Shown here one piece after another: positions 48,082 through 57,050 of a DNA stretch of 64,000 nt (position 1 is the stretch's first letter; each line of letters starts with the position of its first letter). The DNA is taken from NCBI RefSeq assembly GCF_902497855.1, contig NZ_CABVHU010000006.1, positions 124,001-188,000 of the forward strand, in the 5' to 3' direction. The notes beneath the pieces are model-generated. The model saw nothing but the letters and a program-made list of their open reading frames with translations, did no database searches and was not told the origin of the DNA. The position numbers and the translations under genes are program-made. Source of the stretch: Pseudomonas fluorescens. GTDB taxonomy: Bacteria; Pseudomonadota; Gammaproteobacteria; Pseudomonadales; Pseudomonadaceae.

Positions 48082-48100
48082 CCTGCCGCTGTAAGGCAGG
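48082..48100 (+). promoter_or_regulatory. thrS leader hairpin with TGT loop (tRNA-Thr anticodon-like)
   Basis: CCTGCC-GCTGTAA-GGCAGG is a 6-bp stem with a 7-nt loop. In anticodon-loop numbering TGT falls at 34-36 with A at 37, the anticodon of tRNA-Thr(UGU). Position 33 is C, not the usual U. Confidence 0.5.
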
Positions 48101-48154
48101 CGTTCGTCATTGAATGGCCTGGACCGGATCTTGTACTGGCTCATCCCAACCCAC

Positions 48155-48175
48155 GTGACCTTTGGTAGGGGTCAC
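48155..48175 (+). promoter_or_regulatory. thrS leader hairpin with GGT loop (tRNA-Thr anticodon-like)
   Basis: GTGACC-T pairs with G-GGTCAC (last pair T:G), closing the 7-nt loop TTGGTAG: U33, GGT at 34-36 and A37, as in tRNA-Thr(GGU). It ends 5 bases before the ribosome site GGAGAGGAGG (48181-48190) of thrS, where binding by ThrRS could block ribosomes. Confidence 0.6.
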
Positions 48176-48194
48176 CACTAGGAGAGGAGGCGCC

Positions 48195-50117
48195 ATGCCA
48201 ACTATTACTCTTCCCGACGGCAGTCAACGTTCATTCGATCACCCGGTTTCCGTAGCCGAGGTCGCCGCCTCCATTGGTGCCGGCCTGGCCAAGGCCACCG
48301 TGGCCGGCAAGGTCGATGGCAAGCTGGTCGACGCCAGCGACCTCATCGACAGCGATTCCACGCTGCAAATCATTACGCCAAAGGATGAAGAGGGGCTGGA
48401 GATCATTCGCCACTCTTGCGCCCACCTGGTTGGCCACGCGGTCAAGCAGCTGTACCCGACGGCCAAAATGGTCATCGGCCCGGTCATCGACGAAGGCTTC
48501 TATTACGATATCGCCTTCGAACGTCCTTTCACTCCGGACGACCTGGCCGCCATCGAACAGCGCATGCAGCAGCTGATCGAAAAAGATTACGACGTGATCA
48601 AGAAAGTCACTCCGCGTTCCGAAGTGATCGAAGTGTTCAAGGCCCGCGGCGAAGACTACAAGCTGCGCCTGGTCGAAGACATGCCGAACGAGCAGGCCAT
48701 GGGCCTGTACTATCACGAAGAATACGTCGACATGTGCCGCGGTCCGCACGTGCCGAACACGCGCTTCCTCAAATCCTTCAAGCTGACCAAGTTGTCCGGC
48801 GCCTACTGGCGTGGCGATGCCAAGAACGAGCAATTGCAGCGCGTCTACGGCACCGCATGGGCCGACAAGAAGCAGCTGGCAGCTTATATCCAGCGCATCG
48901 AAGAAGCCGAGAAGCGCGATCACCGCAAGATCGGCAAGCGCCTGGGCCTGTTCCACACCCAGGAAGAGTCGCCGGGCATGGTGTTCTGGCACCCGAACGG
49001 CTGGACCCTGTACCAGGTGCTCGAGCAGTACATGCGCAAGGTTCAGCGCGACAACGGTTACCTGGAGATCAAAACTCCTCAGGTCGTTGACCGCAGCCTG
49101 TGGGAGAAATCCGGGCACTGGGCCAACTACGGCGACAACATGTTCACCACCCAGTCGGAAAACCGCGACTACGCGATCAAGCCGATGAACTGCCCGTGCC
49201 ACGTGCAGGTGTTCAACCAGGGCCTGAAAAGCTACCGCGAGCTGCCGATGCGCCTGGCCGAATTCGGTGCCTGTCACCGTAACGAGCCATCGGGTGCGCT
49301 GCACGGCATCATGCGCGTGCGTGCCTTCACCCAGGACGACGCCCACATCTTCTGCACCGAAGAGCAGATGCAGGCCGAATCCGCTGCGTTCATCAAGCTG
49401 ACCATGGACGTTTACGCCGATTTCGGCTTCAAAGACGTCGAGATGAAGCTGTCCACTCGTCCGGAAAAACGCGTCGGTTCCGACGAACTGTGGGATCGCG
49501 CCGAAGCGGCATTGGCTGCAGCCCTTGATAGTGCTGGGCTGCCGTACGATCTGCAGCCGGGCGAGGGTGCGTTCTACGGTCCGAAGATCGAGTTCTCGCT
49601 GAAAGATTGCCTTGGCCGTGTCTGGCAATGTGGTACCCTTCAGCTCGATTTTAACCTGCCTATCCGTCTGGGAGCCGAATACGTCTCCGAAGACAACAGT
49701 CGCAAGCACCCGGTGATGTTGCACCGGGCGATCCTGGGCTCCTTCGAACGTTTCGTCGGAATCCTGATCGAGCACTACGAGGGTGCGTTCCCCGCGTGGC
49801 TGGCTCCGACCCAGGCAGTGATCATGAATATCACTGATAAACAGGCCGATTTTGCCGCCGAGGTTGAAAAAACCCTCAACGAAAGCGGATTTCGTGCCAA
49901 GTCTGACTTGAGAAATGAAAAGATCGGCTTTAAAATCCGCGAGCATACGTTGCTCAAGGTTCCTTATCTCTTGGTTATCGGAGATCGGGAAGTCGAGATG
50001 CAGACTGTCGCTGTGCGTACTCGTGAAGGTGCTGACCTGGGCTCGATGCCCGTCGCCCAGTTCGCTGAGTTTCTCGCGCAAGCGGTTTCCCGGCGTGGTC
50101 GCCCAGATTCGGAGTAA
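48195..50117 (+). CDS. thrS: threonyl-tRNA synthetase
   Basis: A 640-residue class II synthetase that charges tRNA-Thr. It has an N-terminal TGS domain ([20 protein letters not shown]), the editing domain with [16 protein letters not shown], the catalytic core with motif 2 ([11 protein letters not shown]), [10 protein letters not shown], and a C-terminal anticodon-binding domain. The length is typical. ATG 48195 follows GGAGAGGAGG. It heads thrS-infC-rpmI-rplT-pheS-pheT-ihfA. Two hairpins in its leader mimic threonine anticodon loops and suggest autoregulation. Confidence 0.97.
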   Translation: MPTITLPDGSQRSFDHPVSVAEVAASIGAGLAKATVAGKVDGKLVDASDLIDSDSTLQIITPKDEEGLEIIRHSCAHLVGHAVKQLYPTAKMVIGPVIDEGFYYDIAFERPFTPDDLAAIEQRMQQLIEKDYDVIKKVTPRSEVIEVFKARGEDYKLRLVEDMPNEQAMGLYYHEEYVDMCRGPHVPNTRFLKSFKLTKLSGAYWRGDAKNEQLQRVYGTAWADKKQLAAYIQRIEEAEKRDHRKIGKRLGLFHTQEESPGMVFWHPNGWTLYQVLEQYMRKVQRDNGYLEIKTPQVVDRSLWEKSGHWANYGDNMFTTQSENRDYAIKPMNCPCHVQVFNQGLKSYRELPMRLAEFGACHRNEPSGALHGIMRVRAFTQDDAHIFCTEEQMQAESAAFIKLTMDVYADFGFKDVEMKLSTRPEKRVGSDELWDRAEAALAAALDSAGLPYDLQPGEGAFYGPKIEFSLKDCLGRVWQCGTLQLDFNLPIRLGAEYVSEDNSRKHPVMLHRAILGSFERFVGILIEHYEGAFPAWLAPTQAVIMNITDKQADFAAEVEKTLNESGFRAKSDLRNEKIGFKIREHTLLKVPYLLVIGDREVEMQTVAVRTREGADLGSMPVAQFAEFLAQAVSRRGRPDSE

Positions 50118-50122
50118 TTACT

Positions 50123-50668
50123 ATTAAGCGTGAAATGAGACAAGATAAACGAGCTGCACCGAAAGCCCCGATCAACGAGAATATCTCGGCACGCGAGGTT
50201 CGGTTAATTGGAGCTGAGGGTGAACAGCTTGGGATTGTGTCAATTGAAGACGCGCTTCTTAAGGCTGAAGAGGCCAAACTGGATCTGGTGGAGATTTCCG
50301 CCGATGCAGTACCCCCTGTTTGCAAACTGATGGACTACGGCAAATCGATCTTCGAGAAGAAGAAGCAGATTGCCGCGGCCAAGAAAAACCAGAAGCAGAT
50401 TCAGGTTAAAGAAATCAAGTTTCGTCCAGGGACGGAGGAAGGGGATTACCAGGTAAAACTGCGCAACCTGGTACGTTTCCTGAGTGATGGGGACAGGGCC
50501 AAGGTATCCTTGCGATTCCGCGGCCGTGAGATGGCCCACCAGGAGCTGGGGATGGAACTGCTCAAGCGGGTTGAAGGTGACTTGCTCGAGTACGGTTCGG
50601 TCGAACAGCATCCTAAGATGGAAGGACGCCAGCTGATCATGGTCATCGCCCCGAAAAAGAAGAAGTAA
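50123..50668 (+). CDS. infC: translation initiation factor IF-3 (AUU start)
   Basis: IF-3 binds the 30S subunit and checks start codons. The sequence covers [40 protein letters not shown] and a C-terminal domain ending in APKKKK. No ATG fits the expected N terminus; the first ATG is 50135. The frame opens with ATT codons at 50117 and 50123, the rare start that lets IF-3 control its own synthesis. GGAG (50111-50114) is 8 bases before 50123 but only 2 before 50117, so 50123 ([10 protein letters not shown]) is used; annotation from 50117 (MTIKREM) is equally seen in relatives. Confidence 0.93.
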   Translation: MKREMRQDKRAAPKAPINENISAREVRLIGAEGEQLGIVSIEDALLKAEEAKLDLVEISADAVPPVCKLMDYGKSIFEKKKQIAAAKKNQKQIQVKEIKFRPGTEEGDYQVKLRNLVRFLSDGDRAKVSLRFRGREMAHQELGMELLKRVEGDLLEYGSVEQHPKMEGRQLIMVIAPKKKK

Positions 50669-50728
50669 TCAACAGGGCACGGCAGGCCTTGCGATTATGT
50701 TTATCAACTGAATGCGGAGTATCCGAAC

Positions 50729-50923
50729 ATGCCAAAGATGAAAACTAAAAGTGGTGCTGCTAAGCGGTTTCTGAAAACTGCTAACGGTATCAAGCACAAG
50801 CACGCTTTCAAGAGCCACATCCTGACTAAAATGTCGACCAAGCGTAAGCGTCAACTGCGCGGTAGCAGCTTGCTGCATCCGTCTGACGTGGCAAAAGTCG
50901 AGCGCATGCTGCGCCTTCGTTAA
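50729..50923 (+). CDS. rpmI: 50S ribosomal protein L35
   Basis: A 64-residue basic protein, [20 protein letters not shown] through the C-terminal VERMLRLR, a full match to L35 in length and pattern. GCGGAGTATCCGAAC precedes the start. It lies 60 bases after infC and 28 before rplT, the conserved infC-rpmI-rplT order; the operon is usually feedback-controlled by L20. Confidence 0.97.
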   Translation: MPKMKTKSGAAKRFLKTANGIKHKHAFKSHILTKMSTKRKRQLRGSSLLHPSDVAKVERMLRLR

Positions 50924-50951
50924 TTTTAGTCAAGAATAGAGGAAGTAACTC

Positions 50952-51308
50952 ATGGCTCGTGTAAAGCGTGGCGTCATTGCCCGTAAACGTCACAAAAAAA
51001 TTCTGAAACTTGCTAAAGGCTACTACGGCGCTCGCTCGCGCGTATTCCGTGTTGCCAAGCAAGCGGTAATCAAGGCAGGCCAATACGCCTACCGTGACCG
51101 TCGTCAGAAAAAACGTCAGTTCCGCGCTCTGTGGATCGCTCGTATCAACGCTGGTGCACGTATCAACGGCCTGTCCTACAGCCGTTTCATCGCCGGCCTG
51201 AAAAAAGCGTCCATCGAGATCGACCGCAAGGTTCTGGCTGATCTGGCAGTGAACGAAAAAGCGGCGTTTGCTGCGATTGTCGAGAAAGCTAAAGCCACCT
51301 TGGCTTAA
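50952..51308 (+). CDS. rplT: 50S ribosomal protein L20
   Basis: A 118-residue basic protein starting [19 protein letters not shown] with [20 protein letters not shown] and a globular C-terminal part. L20 is needed for early 50S assembly and represses the rpmI-rplT mRNA in several bacteria. AGAGGAAGTAACTC precedes ATG 50952. A palindromic terminator-like element follows before pheS. Confidence 0.97.
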   Translation: MARVKRGVIARKRHKKILKLAKGYYGARSRVFRVAKQAVIKAGQYAYRDRRQKKRQFRALWIARINAGARINGLSYSRFIAGLKKASIEIDRKVLADLAVNEKAAFAAIVEKAKATLA

Positions 51309-51364
51309 GTACCCCCGACAGTCACCCGGCCTCACCTCTGTGGGGCCAGGTGTTAAACGTCATA

Positions 51365-52434
<1,070 letters not shown>

Positions 52435-52460
52435 TCGTAACGAATTCTTAGGAGAGCAGG

Positions 52461-54842
52461 ATGAAATTCAGTGAAAAATGGCTGCGTGCCTGGGTTAGCC
52501 CGCAGGTAGGTCGCGACGAGCTGGTTGCCCGTCTGTCGATGGCCGGTCTTGAGGTCGATAGCGTGACGCCGGCCGCCGGCGAATTCACCGGTGTGGTGGT
52601 GGGCGAGGTGCTGAGCACCGAGCAGCACCCGGACGCCGACAAGCTGCGCGTGTGCCAGGTCAGCAATGGCGCGGAGACTTTCCAGGTAGTATGCGGTGCA
52701 CCCAACGTGCGCCCGGGCCTGAAGATCCCGTTCGCCATGATCGGTGCCGAACTGCCGGGCGACTTCAAGATCAAGAAAGCCAAGCTGCGCGGCGTCGAGT
52801 CCAACGGCATGCTGTGCTCCCAGGTCGAGCTGCAAGTCGGCGAAGGCAACGACGGCCTGATGGAATTGCCGGACGATGCACCGGTCGGCGAGGACATCCG
52901 GGAATACCTGGGCCTGGACGACTCGAGCATCGAGGTCGACCTGACCCCGAACCGCGGCGACTGCCTGTCCCTGGCCGGCCTGGCCCGTGAAGTCGGCGCG
53001 CTGTACGCCACCGAAGTCACCCGTCCGGTCATCGCCACCGTGCCGGCCGTGCACGACGAAGTGCGCTCGGTTGAAGTGCTGGCGCCCGCCGCCTGCCCGC
53101 GTTACCTGGGTCGCGTGATCCGTAACGTCGACCTGTCCAAGGCAACGCCTTTGTGGATGGTCGAGCGTCTGCGCCGTGCCGACGTGCGCAGCATCGACGC
53201 CGCCGTCGACATCACCAACTATGTGATGCTGGAACTGGGTCAGCCGCTGCACGCGTTCGATCTCGCCGAAATCAATGGCGGCATCCGCGTACGCATGGCC
53301 GAAGAAGGCGAGAAGCTGGTGCTGCTCGACGGTCAGGAAGTCAGCCTGCGTAGCGATACCCTGGTGATCGCCGACCACACCCGCGCGCTGGCCATCGCCG
53401 GCGTCATGGGCGGCGAGCACAGCGGCGTCGACACCGCGACCACCCGCGATGTATTCCTCGAAAGCGCATTCTTCGACCAGATCGCCGTCGCCGGCAAGGC
53501 CCGTTCCTATGGCCTGCACACCGACGCCTCGCACCGCTACGAGCGTGGCGTGGACTGGCAGCTGGCCCGTGAAGCCATGGAGCGCGCCACTGGCCTGCTG
53601 CTGGAAATCACCGGCGGCGAAGCCGGCCCGATCATCGAAACCGTCAGCGAGCAGCACCTGCCGAAGATCGTCCCGGTCACCCTGCGTGCCCAGCGCATCA
53701 CCCAGATGCTCGGCATGGAAATGAACCCGGCCGAAGTCGAGCGCCTGCTCAACGCCCTGGGCCTGACCGTTTCCGCGGACGGGGCAGGGCAGTGGCGCGT
53801 AGAAGTGCCAAGCCATCGCTTCGACATCAGCCTGGAAGTCGACCTGATCGAAGAACTGGCCCGCCTCTACGGCTACAACCGTCTGCCAGTCCGTTACCCG
53901 CAAGCCCGCCTGGCACCGCAAGCCAAGGCTGAAGCCCGTAGCGACCTTCCTGAACTGCGGCGTCTGCTGGTAGCCCGTGGCTATCAGGAAGCGATCACCT
54001 ACAGCTTCATCGATCCGAAACAATTCGAGTTGTTTAATCCGGGTGTCGAACCCCTGCTACTGGCCAACCCGATCTCCAACGACATGGCCGCCATGCGCTC
54101 GTCGCTGTGGCCCGGCCTGGTCAAGGCACTGCAGCACAACCTGAACCGCCAGCAGGATCGCGTCCGCCTGTTCGAAAGCGGCCTGCGCTTCGTCGGTCAG
54201 CTGGCAGGCCTCAAGCAAGAGCCAATGCTCGCGGGCGTCGTCTGCGGCAGCCGTCTGCCGGAAGGCTGGGCCCAAGGTCGCGATGTCGTCGACTTCTTCG
54301 ACGTCAAGGCCGACGTTGAAGCAGTGCTGGGCTTCGCCGGTGCCCTGGATTCGTTCACCTTCGTGCCGGGCAAACACCCTGCATTGCACCCGGGTCAAAC
54401 CGCGCGCATCGAACGTGAAGGACGCCTGGTCGGCTTCGTCGGCGCTATCCACCCCGAACTGTCGAAAACCCTCGGTCTCGACCGTCCAGTCTTCGTCTTC
54501 GAGCTGGTCCTGGCTGAAGTGGCATTGGGTAAAATGCCTAAATTCCAAGAGTTATCGCGCTTTCCTGAAGTGCGACGTGACCTGGCCCTGATTGCGCACA
54601 AGGACGTCGCGGCCAGCGCCGTGCTGAACGTAATCCGTGAGAATGCAGGCGAATGGCTGACAGACCTCAGGCTATTTGACGTGTATCAGGGTAAAGGCAT
54701 TGATCCTGATAGAAAAAGCCTTGCAGTCGGCTTGACCTGGCAGCATCCATCGCGCACTCTTAATGACGATGAGGTGAATACCACGACACAAAACATCCTC
54801 ACCTCGCTCGAACAAAGGTTGGACGCCACGTTAAGGAAGTGA
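52461..54842 (+). CDS. pheT: phenylalanyl-tRNA synthetase beta subunit
   Basis: A 793-residue subunit holding tRNA-binding and editing domains. The N-terminal OB-fold tRNA-binding domain (GVVVGEVLSTEQHPDADKLR), the B3/B4 editing region (ESAFFDQIAVAGKARSYGLH with RYERGVD), the B5 domain and the C-terminal anticodon-binding FDX-ACB domain (FPEVRRDLALIAHKDV) are in normal order and length. ATAGGAGAGCAGG-like sequence precedes ATG 52461. The long antisense ORF over it is a shadow of codon bias. Confidence 0.97.
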   Translation: MKFSEKWLRAWVSPQVGRDELVARLSMAGLEVDSVTPAAGEFTGVVVGEVLSTEQHPDADKLRVCQVSNGAETFQVVCGAPNVRPGLKIPFAMIGAELPGDFKIKKAKLRGVESNGMLCSQVELQVGEGNDGLMELPDDAPVGEDIREYLGLDDSSIEVDLTPNRGDCLSLAGLAREVGALYATEVTRPVIATVPAVHDEVRSVEVLAPAACPRYLGRVIRNVDLSKATPLWMVERLRRADVRSIDAAVDITNYVMLELGQPLHAFDLAEINGGIRVRMAEEGEKLVLLDGQEVSLRSDTLVIADHTRALAIAGVMGGEHSGVDTATTRDVFLESAFFDQIAVAGKARSYGLHTDASHRYERGVDWQLAREAMERATGLLLEITGGEAGPIIETVSEQHLPKIVPVTLRAQRITQMLGMEMNPAEVERLLNALGLTVSADGAGQWRVEVPSHRFDISLEVDLIEELARLYGYNRLPVRYPQARLAPQAKAEARSDLPELRRLLVARGYQEAITYSFIDPKQFELFNPGVEPLLLANPISNDMAAMRSSLWPGLVKALQHNLNRQQDRVRLFESGLRFVGQLAGLKQEPMLAGVVCGSRLPEGWAQGRDVVDFFDVKADVEAVLGFAGALDSFTFVPGKHPALHPGQTARIEREGRLVGFVGAIHPELSKTLGLDRPVFVFELVLAEVALGKMPKFQELSRFPEVRRDLALIAHKDVAASAVLNVIRENAGEWLTDLRLFDVYQGKGIDPDRKSLAVGLTWQHPSRTLNDDEVNTTTQNILTSLEQRLDATLRK

Positions 54843-54845
54843 CGT

Positions 54846-55148
54846 ATGGGGGCTTTGACGAAAGCTGAGATGGCGGAACGTCTGTATGAAGAGCTGGGCC
54901 TGAACAAACGGGAAGCCAAGGAATTGGTCGAACTGTTTTTTGAAGAAATCAGGCACGCGCTTGAAGACAACGAACAAGTCAAATTGTCCGGTTTCGGCAA
55001 TTTCGACCTTCGGGACAAACGCCAGCGGCCTGGCCGCAATCCGAAAACGGGGGAAGAAATCCCGATCACGGCTCGCCGTGTGGTCACCTTTCGTCCAGGG
55101 CAGAAGTTGAAGGCCCGAGTTGAGGCTTATGCTGGAACCAAGTCATAA
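54846..55148 (+). CDS. ihfA: integration host factor alpha subunit
   Basis: A 100-residue HU/IHF family DNA-bending protein. [20 protein letters not shown] and the arm motif [20 protein letters not shown] with the intercalating proline are typical of IHF alpha. It pairs with IhfB and takes part in site-specific recombination and promoter architecture. It lies 3 bases after pheT and overlaps the next gene by 20 bases. Confidence 0.97.
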   Translation: MGALTKAEMAERLYEELGLNKREAKELVELFFEEIRHALEDNEQVKLSGFGNFDLRDKRQRPGRNPKTGEEIPITARRVVTFRPGQKLKARVEAYAGTKS

Positions 55149-55485
55149 CGACGAGCTTCCCGTCATACCCGGCAAACGCTACTTCACCATTGGTGAAGTC
55201 AGCGAGCTGTGTGCGGTAAAACCACACGTGCTGCGCTACTGGGAGCAGGAGTTTCCTCAACTCAACCCCGTCAAACGCCGCGGAAACCGCCGGTATTATC
55301 AGCGCCAGGACGTGCTGATGATCCGGCAGATCCGCGCGCTCCTTTACGATCAGGGGTTCACCATCGGCGGCGCACGCTTGCGTTTGTCCGGCGATGAAGC
55401 CAAAGATGACACCACCCAGTACAAGCAGATGATCCGGCAGATGATTGCCGAGTTGGAAGATGTGCTGGTTGTGCTCAAGAAGTAA
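55129..55485 (+). CDS. MerR family transcriptional regulator
   Basis: A 118-residue MerR-type regulator. The winged helix reads [25 protein letters not shown] with [20 protein letters not shown], followed by a dimerisation helix; there is no obvious effector domain or metal-binding cysteine set. ATG 55129 with TTGAGG upstream is chosen; it overlaps the ihfA 3' end. This small MerR gene after ihfA is conserved in Pseudomonas, and the tRNA-Pro gene follows. Confidence 0.92.
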   Translation: MLEPSHNDELPVIPGKRYFTIGEVSELCAVKPHVLRYWEQEFPQLNPVKRRGNRRYYQRQDVLMIRQIRALLYDQGFTIGGARLRLSGDEAKDDTTQYKQMIRQMIAELEDVLVVLKK

Positions 55486-55574
55486 TTTTTTGCTTTAAAA
55501 TACTTCCAGTTTTCAAAAGCTTGGGATATATTCTTGAGCGTCCTTCGAGATGAGGGACGAGTTTCACGCCTAGT

Positions 55575-55651
55575 CGGGGCGTAGCGCAGTCCGGTAGCGC
55601 ACTAGCATGGGGTGCTAGGGGTCGAGTGTTCGAATCACTCCGTCCCGACCA
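55575..55651 (+). tRNA. tRNA-Pro(GGG)
   Basis: A 77-nt cloverleaf starting CGGGGCGTAGCGCAG, with acceptor stem CGGGGCG/CGTCCCG, anticodon stem CTAGC/GCTAG, loop ATGGGGT (anticodon GGG, proline), T-arm GTGTTCGAATCAC and encoded CCA. It marks the boundary between conserved genes and the accessory island. Confidence 0.96.
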
Positions 55652-55667
55652 TATTATTCAATGACTT

Positions 55668-55696
55668 AGCCCAATCTGAAAAGGTTGGGCTTTTTC
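55668..55696 (+). terminator. intrinsic terminator after tRNA-Pro
   Basis: AGCCCAATC-TGAAAA-GGTTGGGCT followed by TTTTT, 16 bases after the tRNA. Confidence 0.88.
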
Positions 55697-55708
55697 ATGC
55701 CTGAAAAA

Positions 55709-55729
55709 TACTCCCACATTTACTCCCAC
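55709..55729. repeat. direct repeat TACTCCCAC (two copies, 12-bp period)
   Basis: TACTCCCAC occurs at 55709-55717 and 55721-55729; the inverse GTGGGAGT occurs at 55870-55877. Short repeats like these beside a tRNA resemble arm-type binding sites left by a tyrosine integrase. No integrase gene is present. Confidence 0.4.
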
Positions 55730-55776
55730 GGATATCTTGGATCTTAATAGCTTTACCATTTGAGAGGCTTGGTTGT

Positions 55777-55850
55777 GTTCGAGTCTCGTCCGCTGCGCCA
55801 TATTTGCTTCCACTAAGGCCCACTGAACGCCTGGAAGCTACGGAAATAGC
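55777..55850 (+). mobile_element. tRNA-Asp 3'-end fragment with its downstream flank (att-like scar)
   Basis: GTTCGAGTCTCGTCCGCTGC and GCCA (55777-55800) copy the T-arm, acceptor arm and CCA of tRNA-Asp with one change. The next bases, including AAGGCCCACTGAACGCC and GAAGCTACG, match the sequence just after tRNA-Asp copy 2 (8105-8140). There is no 5' half, so it is not a working tRNA. Confidence 0.75.
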
Positions 55851-56105
55851 GGCGTTGAGCCGCTTTTAAGTGGGAGTTTTTGGCGAAGTAGCTTGATCAG
55901 GCTGCTTTTGAGCTCAACGACAGGACAGTAGTTGACCGAATCCAACAGTTTCTCAGCGAGTGCGAGGTTAGCTGGCTTATTGTCAAACTGAGTGAGCCAA
56001 AGTTTAGCCTTTTCCTGCTCCTAGAACTGTGGCAGCGCGATAATATCTATTGACTGTAAAGCGCCTAGTTTCGTCCCGTCTTCACCAATGGGGGCTGCCT
56101 AGGGC
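55838..56105 (-). pseudogene. decayed ORF, minus strand, unknown (possibly phosphoribosyltransferase-associated)
   Basis: From a stop at 55838 back to an in-frame TAG at 56021 there are 60 open codons reading EQEKAKLWLTQFDNKPANLA, then EKLLDSVNYCPVVELKSSL and IKLLRQKLPLKSG. Upstream of the TAG the same frame continues PIGEDGTKLGALQSIDI. The pattern WLxQF...ALxLLxxxxY is like the N-terminal helical part of some phosphoribosyltransferase-like defence proteins, but this is a weak resemblance. The in-frame stop and missing start mark it as broken. Confidence 0.4.
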
Positions 56106-56300
56106 GCAGAATAGTGAAATCAGGAGGGCGATGCTTGCCCGAAAATTTCAATGCAAGCAGCCAGTGGTGCATGAGCGCCAAGGCCGCCGATCAGGGTAAT
56201 GGGTCCTCAGGCACGACCTGCGAGAAGCATTGGGCTCGTCCCTGGTGAACCTTGGTGATTTGGTATGCGTCCGGGCCTCCGTCTTGCTTAACTAAGCCGA

Positions 56301-56450
56301 TTACCATCTGTGCGGTAGCAACTCGGAAATCTCACTCGCCCCCTACGTCGGTATGCGCGTGAGTGCATCCTTCAGATGGCATACGGGTCATGCCCGTTGA
56401 ACCGTGCCGGTTGGATCAGACTCATGAGCGCTACCGCTCGTTTGTCGCTG
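56301..56450 (-). pseudogene. IS66 family transposase (TnpC) C-terminal remnant
   Basis: The minus strand reads SDKRAVALMSLIQPARFNGH and DPYA, then after a one-base shift LKDALTRIPT, a stop, and GASEISELLPHRW. This is the characteristic IS66 TnpC ending (SLIQxARxNGxDPYAYLKDVL...LLPHRW). A frameshift and a stop disable it, and the rest of the transposase is absent. Confidence 0.7.
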
Positions 56451-56516
56451 GGCAGTGAGCCGGCAAGTGGCCAATTCTTGCGACTCCGCGCCCACGGCCG
56501 GATCTGGTTGTCGGGT

Positions 56517-56592
56517 TGTCAGGCACGGTTACCGTCATCCAACCCCCCTAAGAACCGTGCATGCGAGTTTCCCAGCACGCGGCTGAAGCCTC
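56517..56592 (-). mobile_element. group II intron-like fragment
   Basis: The minus strand has GCCGCGTGCTGGGAAACTCG, GCATGCACGGTTCTTAGGGG and GGTTGG, which resembles the conserved CCGTGTGC...GCACGGTTCT(G/T)AGGGGG element found next to the reverse transcriptase ORF of bacterial group II introns. No maturase ORF is present. It lies against the IS66 remnant. Confidence 0.5.
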
Positions 56593-56698
56593 CACAAAAG
56601 CAATATTAACTAAGCGGGGTGCGGGGGGGGGTCTTCCTAAAGGAGCATGTGTTCTGCTAAAACGAATAGCGATGGTAAAAGGCCATGACTTGGCCGTG

Positions 56699-56763
56699 TT
56701 CCCATATTGGGAATATAAATTGACGATGGCCGCTTTCCGACGTATTCTAATCCCAAATTGGGA
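56699..56763 (+). promoter_or_regulatory. toxin-operon promoter flanked by two inverted-repeat operators
   Basis: TTCCCA-TAT-TGGGAA (56699-56713) and TCCCAA-A-TTGGGA (56751-56763) share one half-site type. Between them TTGACG (56720-56725) and TATTCT (56743-56748) form a promoter with a 17-base spacer. The second operator covers the expected transcription start, so a dimeric HTH repressor, probably the product of the second gene, could bind both and repress. Confidence 0.72.
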
Positions 56764-56771
56764 ACACATTT

Positions 56772-57050
56772 ATGCATCTTTTTGGTAGGGACAAGCTCGA
56801 AAGCCTCAGGGGGCGAGAGAGGGCTACAGATCTTTGGGTGTCAGCCTGGCTTTCAGAGGTGTGTCATGCGGCGTGGGCCGGACCTGGGGATGTCTTGACG
56901 CAATTCCCAAAGGCACTAGAAATAGGCTCTGGTAAATACCGTTTTTCAGTGTCTTCAGGGCTGTATGTTATAGAGGTGTTTGTGAGCTTTCCGCAAAAAG
57001 TCGTTTTGATCACCGGTTTGGTAAATATAGAAGATGCAAATGGATACTAG
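56772..57050 (+). CDS. HigB/RelE-like toxin
   Basis: A 92-residue small protein. The C-terminal half (LTQFPKALEIGSGKYRFSVS, YVIEVFVSFPQKVVLITGLV) has the beta-sheet pattern of HigB-type RelE-fold ribosome-dependent mRNA endonucleases. The start MHLFGRDKLESLRGRERATD is less conserved. ATG 56772 lies 8 bases after GGGAA, which is also part of the operator. Base composition is much more AT-rich than the flanks. The stop overlaps the next gene by 17 bases, the usual toxin-first order of HigBA pairs. Confidence 0.68.
   Translation: MHLFGRDKLESLRGRERATDLWVSAWLSEVCHAAWAGPGDVLTQFPKALEIGSGKYRFSVSSGLYVIEVFVSFPQKVVLITGLVNIEDANGY

Larger units (their letters stand above)
56106..56698. other. debris between island scars and the toxin operon
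   Basis: Apart from the IS66 and intron-like fragments, this stretch has no gene that I can support. ORFs at about 56376-56609 and 56548-56769 lack ribosome sites and family patterns. Composition shifts from GC-rich to AT-rich near 56600, marking the join to the next module. Confidence 0.45.

Noticed and set aside
47945..48130. Cobalamin or other riboswitch in the thrS leader
   Set aside because: I looked for a B12-box-like consensus and did not find a convincing one; the anticodon-loop hairpins explain the structure better.
48231..50081. 616-codon ORF antisense to thrS
   Set aside because: Shadow of thrS without family pattern.
55777..55800. An extra functional tRNA-Asp in the island
   Set aside because: Only the 3' part is present and it carries a T-arm change; no D or anticodon arm precedes it.
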